A stretch of DNA of 6,427 nt. Origin: Candidatus Moraniibacteriota bacterium. GTDB taxonomy: Bacteria; Patescibacteriota; Minisyncoccia; Moranbacterales; UBA11712. Shown here piece after piece: positions 1-5,800 of the stretch. The position numbers and the translations under genes are program-made. Position 1 is the first letter of the stretch. Each line of letters opens with the position of its first letter. Below the pieces are notes generated by a model. That model did not search any database. It was not told the DNA's origin and worked only from the letters and a program-made list of their open reading frames with translations. The stretch spans positions 10,650-17,076 of the forward strand of contig PMJF01000063.1 of the NCBI GenBank assembly GCA_003157295.1, given 5' to 3'.

Positions 1-384
1 CTAAAATCAAAACTGTCCAAAAGCGCCACTCGGACGGAAGAAGAAAGTATTTTTGAAGTGGATTGGGTGAGCGGAGGCGCGATGCTAATCAAGAAAAATA
101 TTTTTTCGGAACTGGGCGGATTTGATGAAAAATATTTTATGTATTTTGAGGATGTCGACCTTTGCCTTCAGGCTAGAAAAAAAGGTTGGAAAATAGTTGT
201 TAACCCAACGGCTCGAGTTCATCATCAAGGCGGTAAAAGTTTTTCGAGCCACCAGGAGAAAAAAAGACATTATTACGCTTCCCAAAATTATTATCTCAAG
301 AAAAACTTCGGTTCTTGGCGGGCGAGGGTGGTGAAAACGTTACGGCTTCCCATATATATCAAGAATGTGTATCTTAATAAGTAA
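1..384 (+). CDS. Family 2 glycosyltransferase, C-terminal part (rhamnosyltransferase-like)
   Basis: The frame is open from the first base, so the gene starts upstream; 127 C-terminal residues are visible. Seen: the segment VDWVSGGAMLIKK (visible residues 20-32), then GGFDEKYFMYFEDVDLC (39-55) and a HHQGG motif near 75. Known: in GT-A fold family 2 enzymes of the WbbL/rhamnosyltransferase kind, the WvsGAxmlirr segment followed by GgFDExFFmYxEDvDlc forms the acceptor side of the active site, and the ED-x-D group carries the likely catalytic base. The basic tail (residues 83-127), rich in Lys, Arg and Tyr, probably lies along the inner membrane face. Inferred role: transfer of a sugar, perhaps rhamnose, from a nucleotide donor to a lipid-linked glycan in the cytoplasm. 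Its stop overlaps the next start (TAATG), indicating translational coupling to the Wzy_C-type gene. The exact donor sugar cannot be read from this fragment. Confidence 0.9.
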   Translation, partial: LKSKLSKSATRTEEESIFEVDWVSGGAMLIKKNIFSELGGFDEKYFMYFEDVDLCLQARKKGWKIVVNPTARVHHQGGKSFSSHQEKKRHYYASQNYYLKKNFGSWRARVVKTLRLPIYIKNVYLNK

Positions 385-1670
385 TGATAGAGTACTTATT
401 TCTTGGGCTGATCCTGATCTTGCCTTTACAGTTCGCTCTTAATTTGGGCGATAATGCCGATTTGGTGATAATTCGGGTGTTAATCCCGATTATTTTTTTA
501 TTGTGGCTGGTGAAAAGTTTGGCGCGAAAACAATTGTGGATTCCAAGCAAACCCCAAACGTGGCTGATAGCTTCTTTTATTTTTTTATCTTCCCTCTCGC
601 TATATATCGGCCGGGATGCGAGCGCCGGTTTTCGTAAGCTGCTCTATTTTCTCACGATTTTTCCCGTTTTTTTTGTGGCGGCGGACATATGCCGCGGGCA
701 AAAATGGCGAGAAAAAGCGACTGCGGCAATCGTTATCAGCGGAGCTCTTGGGGCAGCCATTGGGCTTTCACAGTTTCTTCTTCCCTTTTTCATAGGAATT
801 GGCAAAGCGGTGAAAATTTGGGAAAACGCAGCGCCGTATTTTTTGGGAAATTCGTTCGGTAAGGTCGTCGCTGCCAATTCGAGCTGGCTGGTGAACATCG
901 GCGGCAAAACGCAGATGCGCGCCTTTGGACTTTTCCCCGACCCGCATAACTTCGCTTTTTTCACGAGCCTCTGTCTTTTTTCTGGGCTGGGATATTTTTT
1001 TTCCTGCAAAAAAAACGCGTCTAAAATATGGATCAGCGCTGCCTCACTCTTGATGATTCTGGCAATTGGCCTGTCTTTTTCGAGAGGCGCGTATCTTGGT
1101 CTCTTGGCAGGAGTTCTTTTTTTCGCGCTGATATTTTTCAAGAAGTCGGGCGTTCTTGGAAAAGCGCTCTTGGCGGCTGGAGCAATTCTTGTTCTAATGC
1201 TTATCTTTAACTCAAATATCATTTCGCAAAGGCTTGCCTCTTCGTTCAATTCGAAAGAGGGCTCGAATGCCGAGCGGTATAAGAATTGGGTTCAGGCGAC
1301 GGAAATAATCCGGGATCATCCTCTAGGTGGCGTGGGGCTTGGTAATTATGCTCGCATGATCGATCCGACGGCGGCCGATCGATCTTCAATTTATGCGCAT
1401 AATTTATTTCTCGACATCGCCGCTGAGACCGGGATACTAAACTCAACTATATTCCTACTTCTAATTCTGGTTGCCATTTGGAGAAACGTGAAAAGCGGCG
1501 GTATGCTGAACGCGGGCATCGCGTCAGGGCTCGTCGCCTTTTCTGTTCATTCTATTTTTGATACGGCGCTCTATTCGCCCCAGGTGCTGACGATGTTATT
1601 GATTATATTGGCACTGGGGGTTAGCTCGTTTTCGGAAAAAACAGGTATTCCCGCCGAAGCGCAAAATTAA
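384..1670 (+). CDS. O-antigen ligase/polymerase family membrane protein (Wzy_C type), copy 1
   Basis: A 428-residue polytopic membrane protein with about ten to twelve hydrophobic segments. Seen: FGLFPDPHNFAFF (181-193) before a helix, SFSRGAYLGL (231-240), an outer-loop segment ERYKNWVQATEIIRDHPL (297-314) followed by GVGLGNY (316-322), AHNLFLDIAAETG (338-350) and VHSIFDTALYSP (388-399). Known: this order (helix with SR-G, long extracytoplasmic loop with conserved Arg, then HN-x-x-L) is typical of the Wzy_C/WaaL/PglL superfamily, which moves undecaprenyl-diphosphate-linked glycans to an acceptor on the outer face. Candidate catalytic residues are R234, R298 and H339. The ATG start overlaps the upstream glycosyltransferase stop. 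Inferred role: polymerisation or ligation of the glycan made by the upstream transferase. If the host is a patescibacterium, which generally lacks lipid A synthesis, the acceptor is more likely a protein or wall polymer than lipopolysaccharide. Ligase and polymerase cannot be told apart from sequence. Confidence 0.88.
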   Translation: MIEYLFLGLILILPLQFALNLGDNADLVIIRVLIPIIFLLWLVKSLARKQLWIPSKPQTWLIASFIFLSSLSLYIGRDASAGFRKLLYFLTIFPVFFVAADICRGQKWREKATAAIVISGALGAAIGLSQFLLPFFIGIGKAVKIWENAAPYFLGNSFGKVVAANSSWLVNIGGKTQMRAFGLFPDPHNFAFFTSLCLFSGLGYFFSCKKNASKIWISAASLLMILAIGLSFSRGAYLGLLAGVLFFALIFFKKSGVLGKALLAAGAILVLMLIFNSNIISQRLASSFNSKEGSNAERYKNWVQATEIIRDHPLGGVGLGNYARMIDPTAADRSSIYAHNLFLDIAAETGILNSTIFLLLILVAIWRNVKSGGMLNAGIASGLVAFSVHSIFDTALYSPQVLTMLLIILALGVSSFSEKTGIPAEAQN

Positions 1671-1683
1671 AAACGTTCAAAAA

Positions 1684-2886
1684 GTGCCTATGTTATTTAT
1701 AAAACAAATTCAAAAAAACTTAGTTCTGGCGATTTTATTTCTACTGCCCCTTTATCTTATAAAGTTTAAATTTGTTTGGCTATCTTTTAATTTGGTTGAA
1801 ATTCTAATCTTTATACTTTTCCTGCTCTGGATTTTTAATAAAAATACCAAATACAATATACTAAATACCAAATGCAATATACCTATCATATTGATATTCA
1901 CCGGATTATTCTTTTCTGTCATCGCTAACAACAATTATTATATCGGCCTTGGCGCGATCAAAGGATGGTTTATTTTCCCAATCATTTTTGGAATTATATT
2001 TTATGAGAGTATGAAAGAAGATGAAAGCCTGCTTGGCAAGTCTTGGCTCGCTTTGCTTTTTTCCGGTGTGGCTGTATCGATGATGGGCATTGTTTATAAA
2101 TTTTCCGGTCTCTTGACCTACGACGGGAGGCTGCATATTTTTTATGATTCGCCGAATCAACTGGGTATGTTTCTCGCGCCGATTTTTATTGTCGGACTCG
2201 TCCTTTTTTTGCGAGAGAATTTATATTGGCGCAAATTGTTATTCTTGGCCGGGCTTTTTCTTTTGGCGGTCAACCTTTATTTCACCTATTCCTATGGAAC
2301 CTGGATGGCGCTAGCAGTCGCCATTACAGTCGTATTTTGGCTTAAGCATAAAACTCTTAGGTCGCGAGTCGGTATCTTGATTCTGGTCTTTTTGGCTGCC
2401 ATTGCCATAGGACAGATGAGAAGCCAAAAAATGGCAGACCTTGAAAATATGGGCGGGCGTTCATCAATAGATTCGCGGATAATGATCTGGAAAGCAGCCG
2501 GTCTCATGATAGAAAGCAATCCCCTTTTTGGAATCGGACCGGGAAATTTCCAGAACAAATATCTGGAATACCAAAAATATTTCCCGCCGTATCTTGAGTG
2601 GGCGGTTCCCCAGCCGCATAATTTGTTTCTGGCCTTTTGGCTAGAAGCGGGATTTTTGGGTCTTGTTGGTTTTGTTTTTTTATTAGTTCAATTTTTTAAG
2701 GATAACAAAAAAGCGATTGAAAACAATCACTTGTATGGAACGCTATGCTTTGCTGTTATGCTCTATTTGCTTGTTCATGGACTGATTGACACAACGTACT
2801 GGAGAAATGATATGGCGATTATTTTTTGGACAATAATTAGTATAAACACCTTTCTTTCAAGTAAGGGGAAGGCTCAGGGCGATTAG
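1684..2886 (+). CDS. O-antigen ligase/polymerase family membrane protein (Wzy_C type), copy 2
   Basis: Up to 400 residues from GTG at 1684; an ATG two codons later (1690) is an equally good start, and neither has a clear Shine-Dalgarno site. Ten or more hydrophobic segments are visible. Diagnostic parts: DSPNQLGMFLAP (155-166), DSRIMIWKAAGLMIESNPL (263-281) followed by GIGPGNF (283-289), PQPHNLFLAFWLEAG (309-323) and VHGLIDTTYWRND (364-376). R265 and H312 line up with R298 and H339 of the preceding gene, so the two are distant paralogues. A difference: the usual S-R-G at the end of a mid-protein helix is YSYGTW (202-207) here, with Tyr204 where copy 1 has Arg234. A 21-bp tandem duplication lies between the second and third hydrophobic segments. 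The gene follows copy 1 after 13 nt and is probably co-transcribed. Inferred role: the partner activity, polymerase versus ligase, for the same glycan. Confidence 0.85.
   Translation: MPMLFIKQIQKNLVLAILFLLPLYLIKFKFVWLSFNLVEILIFILFLLWIFNKNTKYNILNTKCNIPIILIFTGLFFSVIANNNYYIGLGAIKGWFIFPIIFGIIFYESMKEDESLLGKSWLALLFSGVAVSMMGIVYKFSGLLTYDGRLHIFYDSPNQLGMFLAPIFIVGLVLFLRENLYWRKLLFLAGLFLLAVNLYFTYSYGTWMALAVAITVVFWLKHKTLRSRVGILILVFLAAIAIGQMRSQKMADLENMGGRSSIDSRIMIWKAAGLMIESNPLFGIGPGNFQNKYLEYQKYFPPYLEWAVPQPHNLFLAFWLEAGFLGLVGFVFLLVQFFKDNKKAIENNHLYGTLCFAVMLYLLVHGLIDTTYWRNDMAIIFWTIISINTFLSSKGKAQGD
1842..1883 (+). repeat. Two tandem 21-bp units inside a coding region
   Basis: Units 1842-1862 and 1863-1883 match at 19 of 21 positions (differences A1853/G1874 and T1862/C1883). 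They encode two heptads, NTKYNIL and NTKCNIP (residues 54-67 of the second Wzy_C-type protein), in a polar loop between hydrophobic segments. The period is a multiple of three, so the frame is kept. The opposite strand would read as a hydrophobic ILHLVFSILYLVF-like string. I recall similar AT-rich ataccaaat/taaatac mini-repeats in patescibacterial genomes, but that is memory and was not checked. Confidence 0.85.
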
Positions 2887-2918
2887 AACAATTAAAAATC
2901 TAGTTTATAGAGCTTCCC
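2866..2918. terminator. Imperfect inverted repeat across the convergent stop codons, weak terminator candidate
   Basis: The arm at 2866-2875 (GGGAAGGCTC) pairs with 2910-2918 (GAGCTTCCC), leaving one bulged G and a loop of 34 nt that contains both stop codons and the 5-nt gap between the genes. Neither strand has a U-rich run directly after the stem, so this is not a normal intrinsic terminator. The position between convergent operons is where a bidirectional terminator would be expected. The long loop makes a chance match quite possible. Confidence 0.2.
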
Positions 2919-4079
2919 ATCCGCCTTGTTCACAAAAAACAGGCTTTTTTCATCCTTCGAGAGAAAAGGGAAAAGGGCGTCGTAGGTTCCTCCGATCTTT
3001 TCCGGATCGACAAGGCGGTCTTTCTTGCCGGTCGCCGCTTCCACTTTCCAGAAAGTATCGCTGGTTGAAATTTTACTGGCTTGCCAGTCGTCAGGCAGAA
3101 TGGCCGTATCGGGAATATTTCCAGGAAGGGCGCAGAAAAGATATTTTGAATCGGTGGACCAGGCGCATTTCGTCGCAAAAGTTGCAAAGCCGAGGGATTG
3201 AAACTCTCCCCCTTGGGAATTCATAAGCGCCAGTTCCGTTTTGTGGCCTCCCTTTTGGTCGGTGAAACTCACCGCGGCTTGGGAGCCATCGGGAGACCAG
3301 AGGAGATCCGCTCCAAACTTGTCTTTGAGAATTTCTTTTTTGGCTCCTCCGCCGAAAGAAATCGAATTGACGGAAGTGGGAGTAAAGGCGTTGGGACTGG
3401 GCCAGAAGGAAATGTCGGAAGAGCTGGGAATAGGGCTGATCTCCACGCCTTGGTAATTGAATTCGGTCAGGTCGGTCCAATTTTTTCCGTCTGGATCGGC
3501 AGTGCTCACGGTGCGCTTTTTGGTTTTCGAGTCGTAGTATTTATAAATGATCTTGTCTCCCAGATTCGACCAGGCGACCGAATCGAGATTTTCCTTGAGG
3601 ACCGAAACTTTTTTTCCGGGAATATCGAAATATAGGAACTTCGATTTTCCGGGAGCCGATTCTGTTTTAATGATAACTTTGTTTTTCGGTTTGTTCCAGG
3701 TGATTTTTTTGAGATTCGTGAATTTTTCTGTCGAAAGAACCTTCTCCAGTTTTCCATTTAAGTCAGCTTGATTGAGCTGGCCGTTGTTTCTCAAAAAATA
3801 ATACAATGAATTTCCGTCGGCGGAGAGGGCCGCTCCAAAAACTGGTTCGTCGGAAACCGCGGAAACGGATAAATTGCTTGTCGGAGATGTCTTTGGTGTG
3901 TCGGCTTGAGCCGTTGTTTTGTCGGGGGTCATTCCCTCCTGAGCGGTTTTGGCAGTTGCTTTATCAGCGTTCGAATTGGTCGAGGCGGCCGGCTTTTTAA
4001 AGGCAAAATTATACACAAAAATAGCTCCGACAACGAGAACTAGAAGAAGCGTGGAAATAGCGAAGATTTTCTTTGACAT
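2892..4079 (-). CDS. Membrane-anchored PD40/TolB-like beta-propeller protein
   Basis: 395 residues from ATG at 4079. A longer reading from TTG at 4124 would overlap the upstream gene and put extra residues before the membrane segment, so it is rejected. Seen: one hydrophobic segment (5-27), a Thr/Lys/Ala-rich linker (30-72), then a beta-rich region with seven repeats of the form S-x-D/N-x-x-phi-phi-phi: SADGNSLYYF (86-95), NKPKNKVIIK (129-138), SNLGDKIIYK (171-180), near SSSDISFW (219-226), SPDGSQAAVS (262-271), STDSKYLFCA (308-317) and SKDEKSLFF (384-392). Known: the W/F-S-PDG-x-x-phi pattern marks PD40/WD40-like blades, as in TolB. Inferred: a propeller of about seven blades displayed outside the membrane on a flexible stalk, probably for binding rather than catalysis. 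C305 and C316 could form a disulfide. It is the last gene of the - strand run, 11 nt after the upstream stop. Partner or ligand is unknown. Confidence 0.8.
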   Translation of the reverse strand: MSKKIFAISTLLLVLVVGAIFVYNFAFKKPAASTNSNADKATAKTAQEGMTPDKTTAQADTPKTSPTSNLSVSAVSDEPVFGAALSADGNSLYYFLRNNGQLNQADLNGKLEKVLSTEKFTNLKKITWNKPKNKVIIKTESAPGKSKFLYFDIPGKKVSVLKENLDSVAWSNLGDKIIYKYYDSKTKKRTVSTADPDGKNWTDLTEFNYQGVEISPIPSSSDISFWPSPNAFTPTSVNSISFGGGAKKEILKDKFGADLLWSPDGSQAAVSFTDQKGGHKTELALMNSQGGEFQSLGFATFATKCAWSTDSKYLFCALPGNIPDTAILPDDWQASKISTSDTFWKVEAATGKKDRLVDPEKIGGTYDALFPFLSKDEKSLFFVNKADGKLYKLDF

Positions 4080-4090
4080 TAGTCTTTCGA
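4080..4090 (-). promoter_or_regulatory. Weak ribosome binding site supporting the ATG at 4079
   Basis: On the - strand the gap before ATG 4079 reads TCGAAAGACTA. The purine run GAAAG (4088-4084) sits 4 nt before the start. It is weak, but together with the 11-nt distance from the preceding TAA and the signal-anchor that follows, it favours 4079 over the upstream TTG. Confidence 0.35.
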
Positions 4091-4591
4091 TTATTTTTTT
4101 GGAAGAGGTTTTCCGTTTGAGCAAAAACTCAAGCCGTAATTTCGGCCGGAAGCAGCTTGACTTACATCAAACGGGACATTGAGAGTCACTTTCAAAAAAC
4201 AACTCTGCTCTTGACTGATGCCAAGGGCGTCGATAAAATCTTTTTCGGCGGCTGTTCTCGCGTTTGTCAGATCGGAATTTTGGAGAGTGATGATAAATCC
4301 CTGGTCGGTCGGGTAGTATGACATTTCATAGTCATCGGTTTTTCGGAAGACGACAGAATCGTCAAAAGCAATTTTTTGCACAGGATCTTTTTCGATGTTG
4401 TTGACAGACACGTCTCCCTTTTCCGTCTTGATCGTTATTTTCCCGGAATCGGATGAAGGCATTTTCGGCTGAGTGGCAACAGGCTTTGTTTGGTTCTGGG
4501 GATATTTTCGATGTCTGGTTAAAAAAAGATAAGCCGTCGAAGCGATGCCGATAATAAAAATAATTATCAGAAAATAAAATGTCTTTTTCAT
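4091..4591 (-). CDS. Small membrane-anchored protein of unknown function with a C-terminal NYGLSFC motif
   Basis: 166 residues. Seen: Lys-Lys start, one hydrophobic segment (about 4-24), a basic and Pro/Gln-rich stretch (25-45), then a compact soluble domain: KITIKTEKGDVSVNNI (51-66), SYYPTDQGFIITL (91-103), RTAAEKDFIDALGIS (112-126) and C131, ending in GRNYGLSFC (149-157). C131 and C157 are the only cysteines and probably pair outside the cell. From memory only, small anchored proteins sharing the pattern AE-x-x-F-x-x-x-LGI, then C, then P, then G-x-NYGLSFC recur in Patescibacteria near pilus or wall genes; no function is known to me. The gene starts 18 nt after the pilin-hydrolase fusion and ends 11 nt before the beta-propeller gene, so the three are likely one transcript. 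Inferred: an extracytoplasmic accessory of the pilin or wall-hydrolase machinery. I do not assign an activity. Confidence 0.82.
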   Translation of the reverse strand: MKKTFYFLIIIFIIGIASTAYLFLTRHRKYPQNQTKPVATQPKMPSSDSGKITIKTEKGDVSVNNIEKDPVQKIAFDDSVVFRKTDDYEMSYYPTDQGFIITLQNSDLTNARTAAEKDFIDALGISQEQSCFLKVTLNVPFDVSQAASGRNYGLSFCSNGKPLPKK

Positions 4592-4609
4592 ATATTATTT
4601 AATAAGACC

Positions 4610-5644
4610 TTAAAAACCGCATTTTGAATTAGCTCCCCAAGCGCTCCAAGAGCTGCCATTCCTTCCAATTGTACAGGCCTTGGCTATATTTGTCGAAGGA
4701 TCTTGAGCCGCTTGAACACACTGTTGGTAAAGGCCTTCGTTGGTCACGGTGGCGTTTTTATTTCTCCCCGAGAAAGCGCTGGGGCAGTTTAGTCCCCCGA
4801 TATCATGCACTGTCAGGTTTATTTGAAACAGTCCAACGGAGAAAGGGCGTCCGTCAGCCGTTATGTCGGTCCGGCTGGAAACTCCTGCCCCGCCGCCGCT
4901 TTCAGCGTTGCAAATAGAGGAAGCTTGGTAAGCATTAGATCCAAAGCAGGTGCTGCCAAGACTGGCCTCGGAACAGGGGCCGGACTGAACGGGTTCGCAT
5001 TTTCCGCTTCCAGTGCCTTGGCCTCCCCCTCCTGTGCTGCCCGAGGGGCCGGCGCTGCTTTGGCCGGTCGGCCCCCCTTGAACATTCGACAGATTGAAGG
5101 CGACCAGATCTGGGTTGATGGTTCGAAGAAGAAGGAAAGCGACCAGGCCCAGTATCAAGCCGGAGAAAGCCGAGGATATTGTCGTTTTGGCGCTTTCTTC
5201 CTTGGCGATGTTTCCGGCAGCCATCAGATATTGGTAGGCACCGATCATCAGCATAAACATTGCCATGATTCCAATGGCGGCAAAACCGAAATTGACAATT
5301 TGCTTGAGATAGGTCGGAAAATCGGTAGTCTGCCCAAAGCCGGGAATTTTTTCCTGGTTTCGGTAGGCGCCGCCGGATGTTGGCGAACCCGTTGTTGGTG
5401 TAGCGGTAGTTGATGGCACAGTAATTGAGGCGCAACACACGCCAGGCATGGATAAGTCCGCTGCTGTGATTGTACAGCTCCCACCTGTCGGCGACAGATT
5501 GTTCGGACAAGCTTGGAAACATGATGCTCCGCTTGAACAATCGGCCAGGACGTTTCCTGAAATCAGGAAACTAAGGAAAAAAATAACAACTAAAAAATTG
5601 AAATTTGAAAAAAATATTTTGATGTTCTTTTTATTTTTTTTCAT
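4610..5644 (-). CDS. VirB2-like pilin fused to a lytic-transglycosylase/lysozyme-like domain
   Basis: 344 residues from ATG at 5644, the start that places a signal peptide at the N-terminus (upstream TTG at 5683 rejected). Order seen: signal peptide 1-34 (cleavage after VLA); six-Cys segment C36, C42, C46, C57, C70, C71; Thr/Pro linker 73-92; two-helix pilin region 110-186, with helices about 115-142 and 156-174, the loop AAGNIAKEESAKTT and the end NPDLVAFN (177-184); Gly/Ser linker 189-215; catalytic-type domain 216-344. That last domain has ICNAESGG (244-251) with E248 as the likely catalytic acid, SVGLFQIN (269-276) like the GLMQI motif of SLT enzymes, a Trp-rich SSWSAWG end (331-337) and eight cysteines. 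Known: T4SS pilins of the VirB2/TrbC type have two helices with both termini outside; VirB1-type transglycosylases are normally separate proteins. Inferred: a membrane-tethered muramidase facing the wall at a secretion or attachment structure. Confidence 0.82.
   Translation of the reverse strand: MKKNKKNIKIFFSNFNFLVVIFFLSFLISGNVLADCSSGASCFQACPNNLSPTGGSCTITAADLSMPGVCCASITVPSTTATPTTGSPTSGGAYRNQEKIPGFGQTTDFPTYLKQIVNFGFAAIGIMAMFMLMIGAYQYLMAAGNIAKEESAKTTISSAFSGLILGLVAFLLLRTINPDLVAFNLSNVQGGPTGQSSAGPSGSTGGGGQGTGSGKCEPVQSGPCSEASLGSTCFGSNAYQASSICNAESGGGAGVSSRTDITADGRPFSVGLFQINLTVHDIGGLNCPSAFSGRNKNATVTNEGLYQQCVQAAQDPSTNIAKACTIGRNGSSWSAWGANSKCGF
5093..5116 (-). repeat. Exact 24-bp direct repeat, copy A (end of pilin module)
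   Basis: Identical at all 24 positions to 6404-6427. It encodes NPDLVAFN, the last conserved residues of the VirB2-like pilin region, and every wobble base is shared. On the linker side (below 5093) the two genes diverge at once. Confidence 0.97.
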
Positions 5645-5669
5645 GAATGATAATTCAATCCTGGGCTGC

Positions 5670-5771
5670 CTATTCTTTCCCAAATAAACTATCTTCTTGG
5701 TTTAGGGTGTAAAATCCGGCGCTCAAAACAAACATCACAAGAAGCGTCAGGGCGAGCCGCAGAATATACAT
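5670..5771 (-). CDS. Probable short membrane peptide (33 residues)
   Basis: A short reading frame in the gap between the two pilin-hydrolase genes, ATG at 5771 to TAG at 5670. Seen: a single hydrophobic stretch (about residues 3-20, starting MYILRLALTLLVMF) followed by GFYTLNQED and a charged end finishing GKE. It starts 29 nt after the upstream stop and ends 25 nt before the next start, filling the largest intergenic gap in the window. It looks like a small membrane-anchored protein with a short outer or inner tail. Against it: no strong ribosome binding site (a GAAGAG lies too far upstream), small size, and the chance that it is a leader or decayed fragment. I recall short anchored peptides with FYxxN-like tails in Patescibacteria, unverified. 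Function unknown. Confidence 0.45.
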   Translation of the reverse strand: MYILRLALTLLVMFVLSAGFYTLNQEDSLFGKE

Positions 5772-5800
5772 AAAATAGTGCGCTTAACTCTTCAAACTTT

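Noticed and set aside
990..1016. Adjacent T and A homopolymer runs in the first Wzy_C-type gene, possible frameshift or slippage site
   Set aside because: The reading frame and family motifs on both sides are intact, so there is no sign of a broken or programmed shift.
644..1249. 201-codon - strand frame opposite the first Wzy_C-type gene
   Set aside because: Basic, Arg/Lys/Pro-rich antisense translation of a membrane-protein gene; no domain and no separate start signals.
3198..3635. 145-codon + strand frame opposite the beta-propeller gene
   Set aside because: The propeller frame has a membrane anchor and seven blade motifs; this frame is its shadow.
4080..4124. N-terminal extension of the beta-propeller gene to a TTG at 4124
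   Set aside because: It would overlap the preceding gene and put 15 basic residues before the membrane anchor; ATG 4079 follows that gene's stop with a purine-rich stretch at suitable spacing.
4805..5413. 202-codon + strand open frame
   Set aside because: It lies wholly antisense to the pilin-hydrolase fusion, which has a signal peptide, pilin helices and catalytic motifs. The + strand product is low-complexity Ala/Gly/Ser with no recognisable domain.
4935..5540. 201-codon - strand frame overlapping the fusion gene in another phase
   Set aside because: Arg/Pro-rich translation typical of an out-of-frame reading of the fusion gene, without domain features.
5772..5800. Promoter-like TTGAAG plus TATGTA pair on the - strand before the short peptide
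   Set aside because: The -10 element matches consensus at only about half its positions and overlaps the ATG of the short frame; not convincing.
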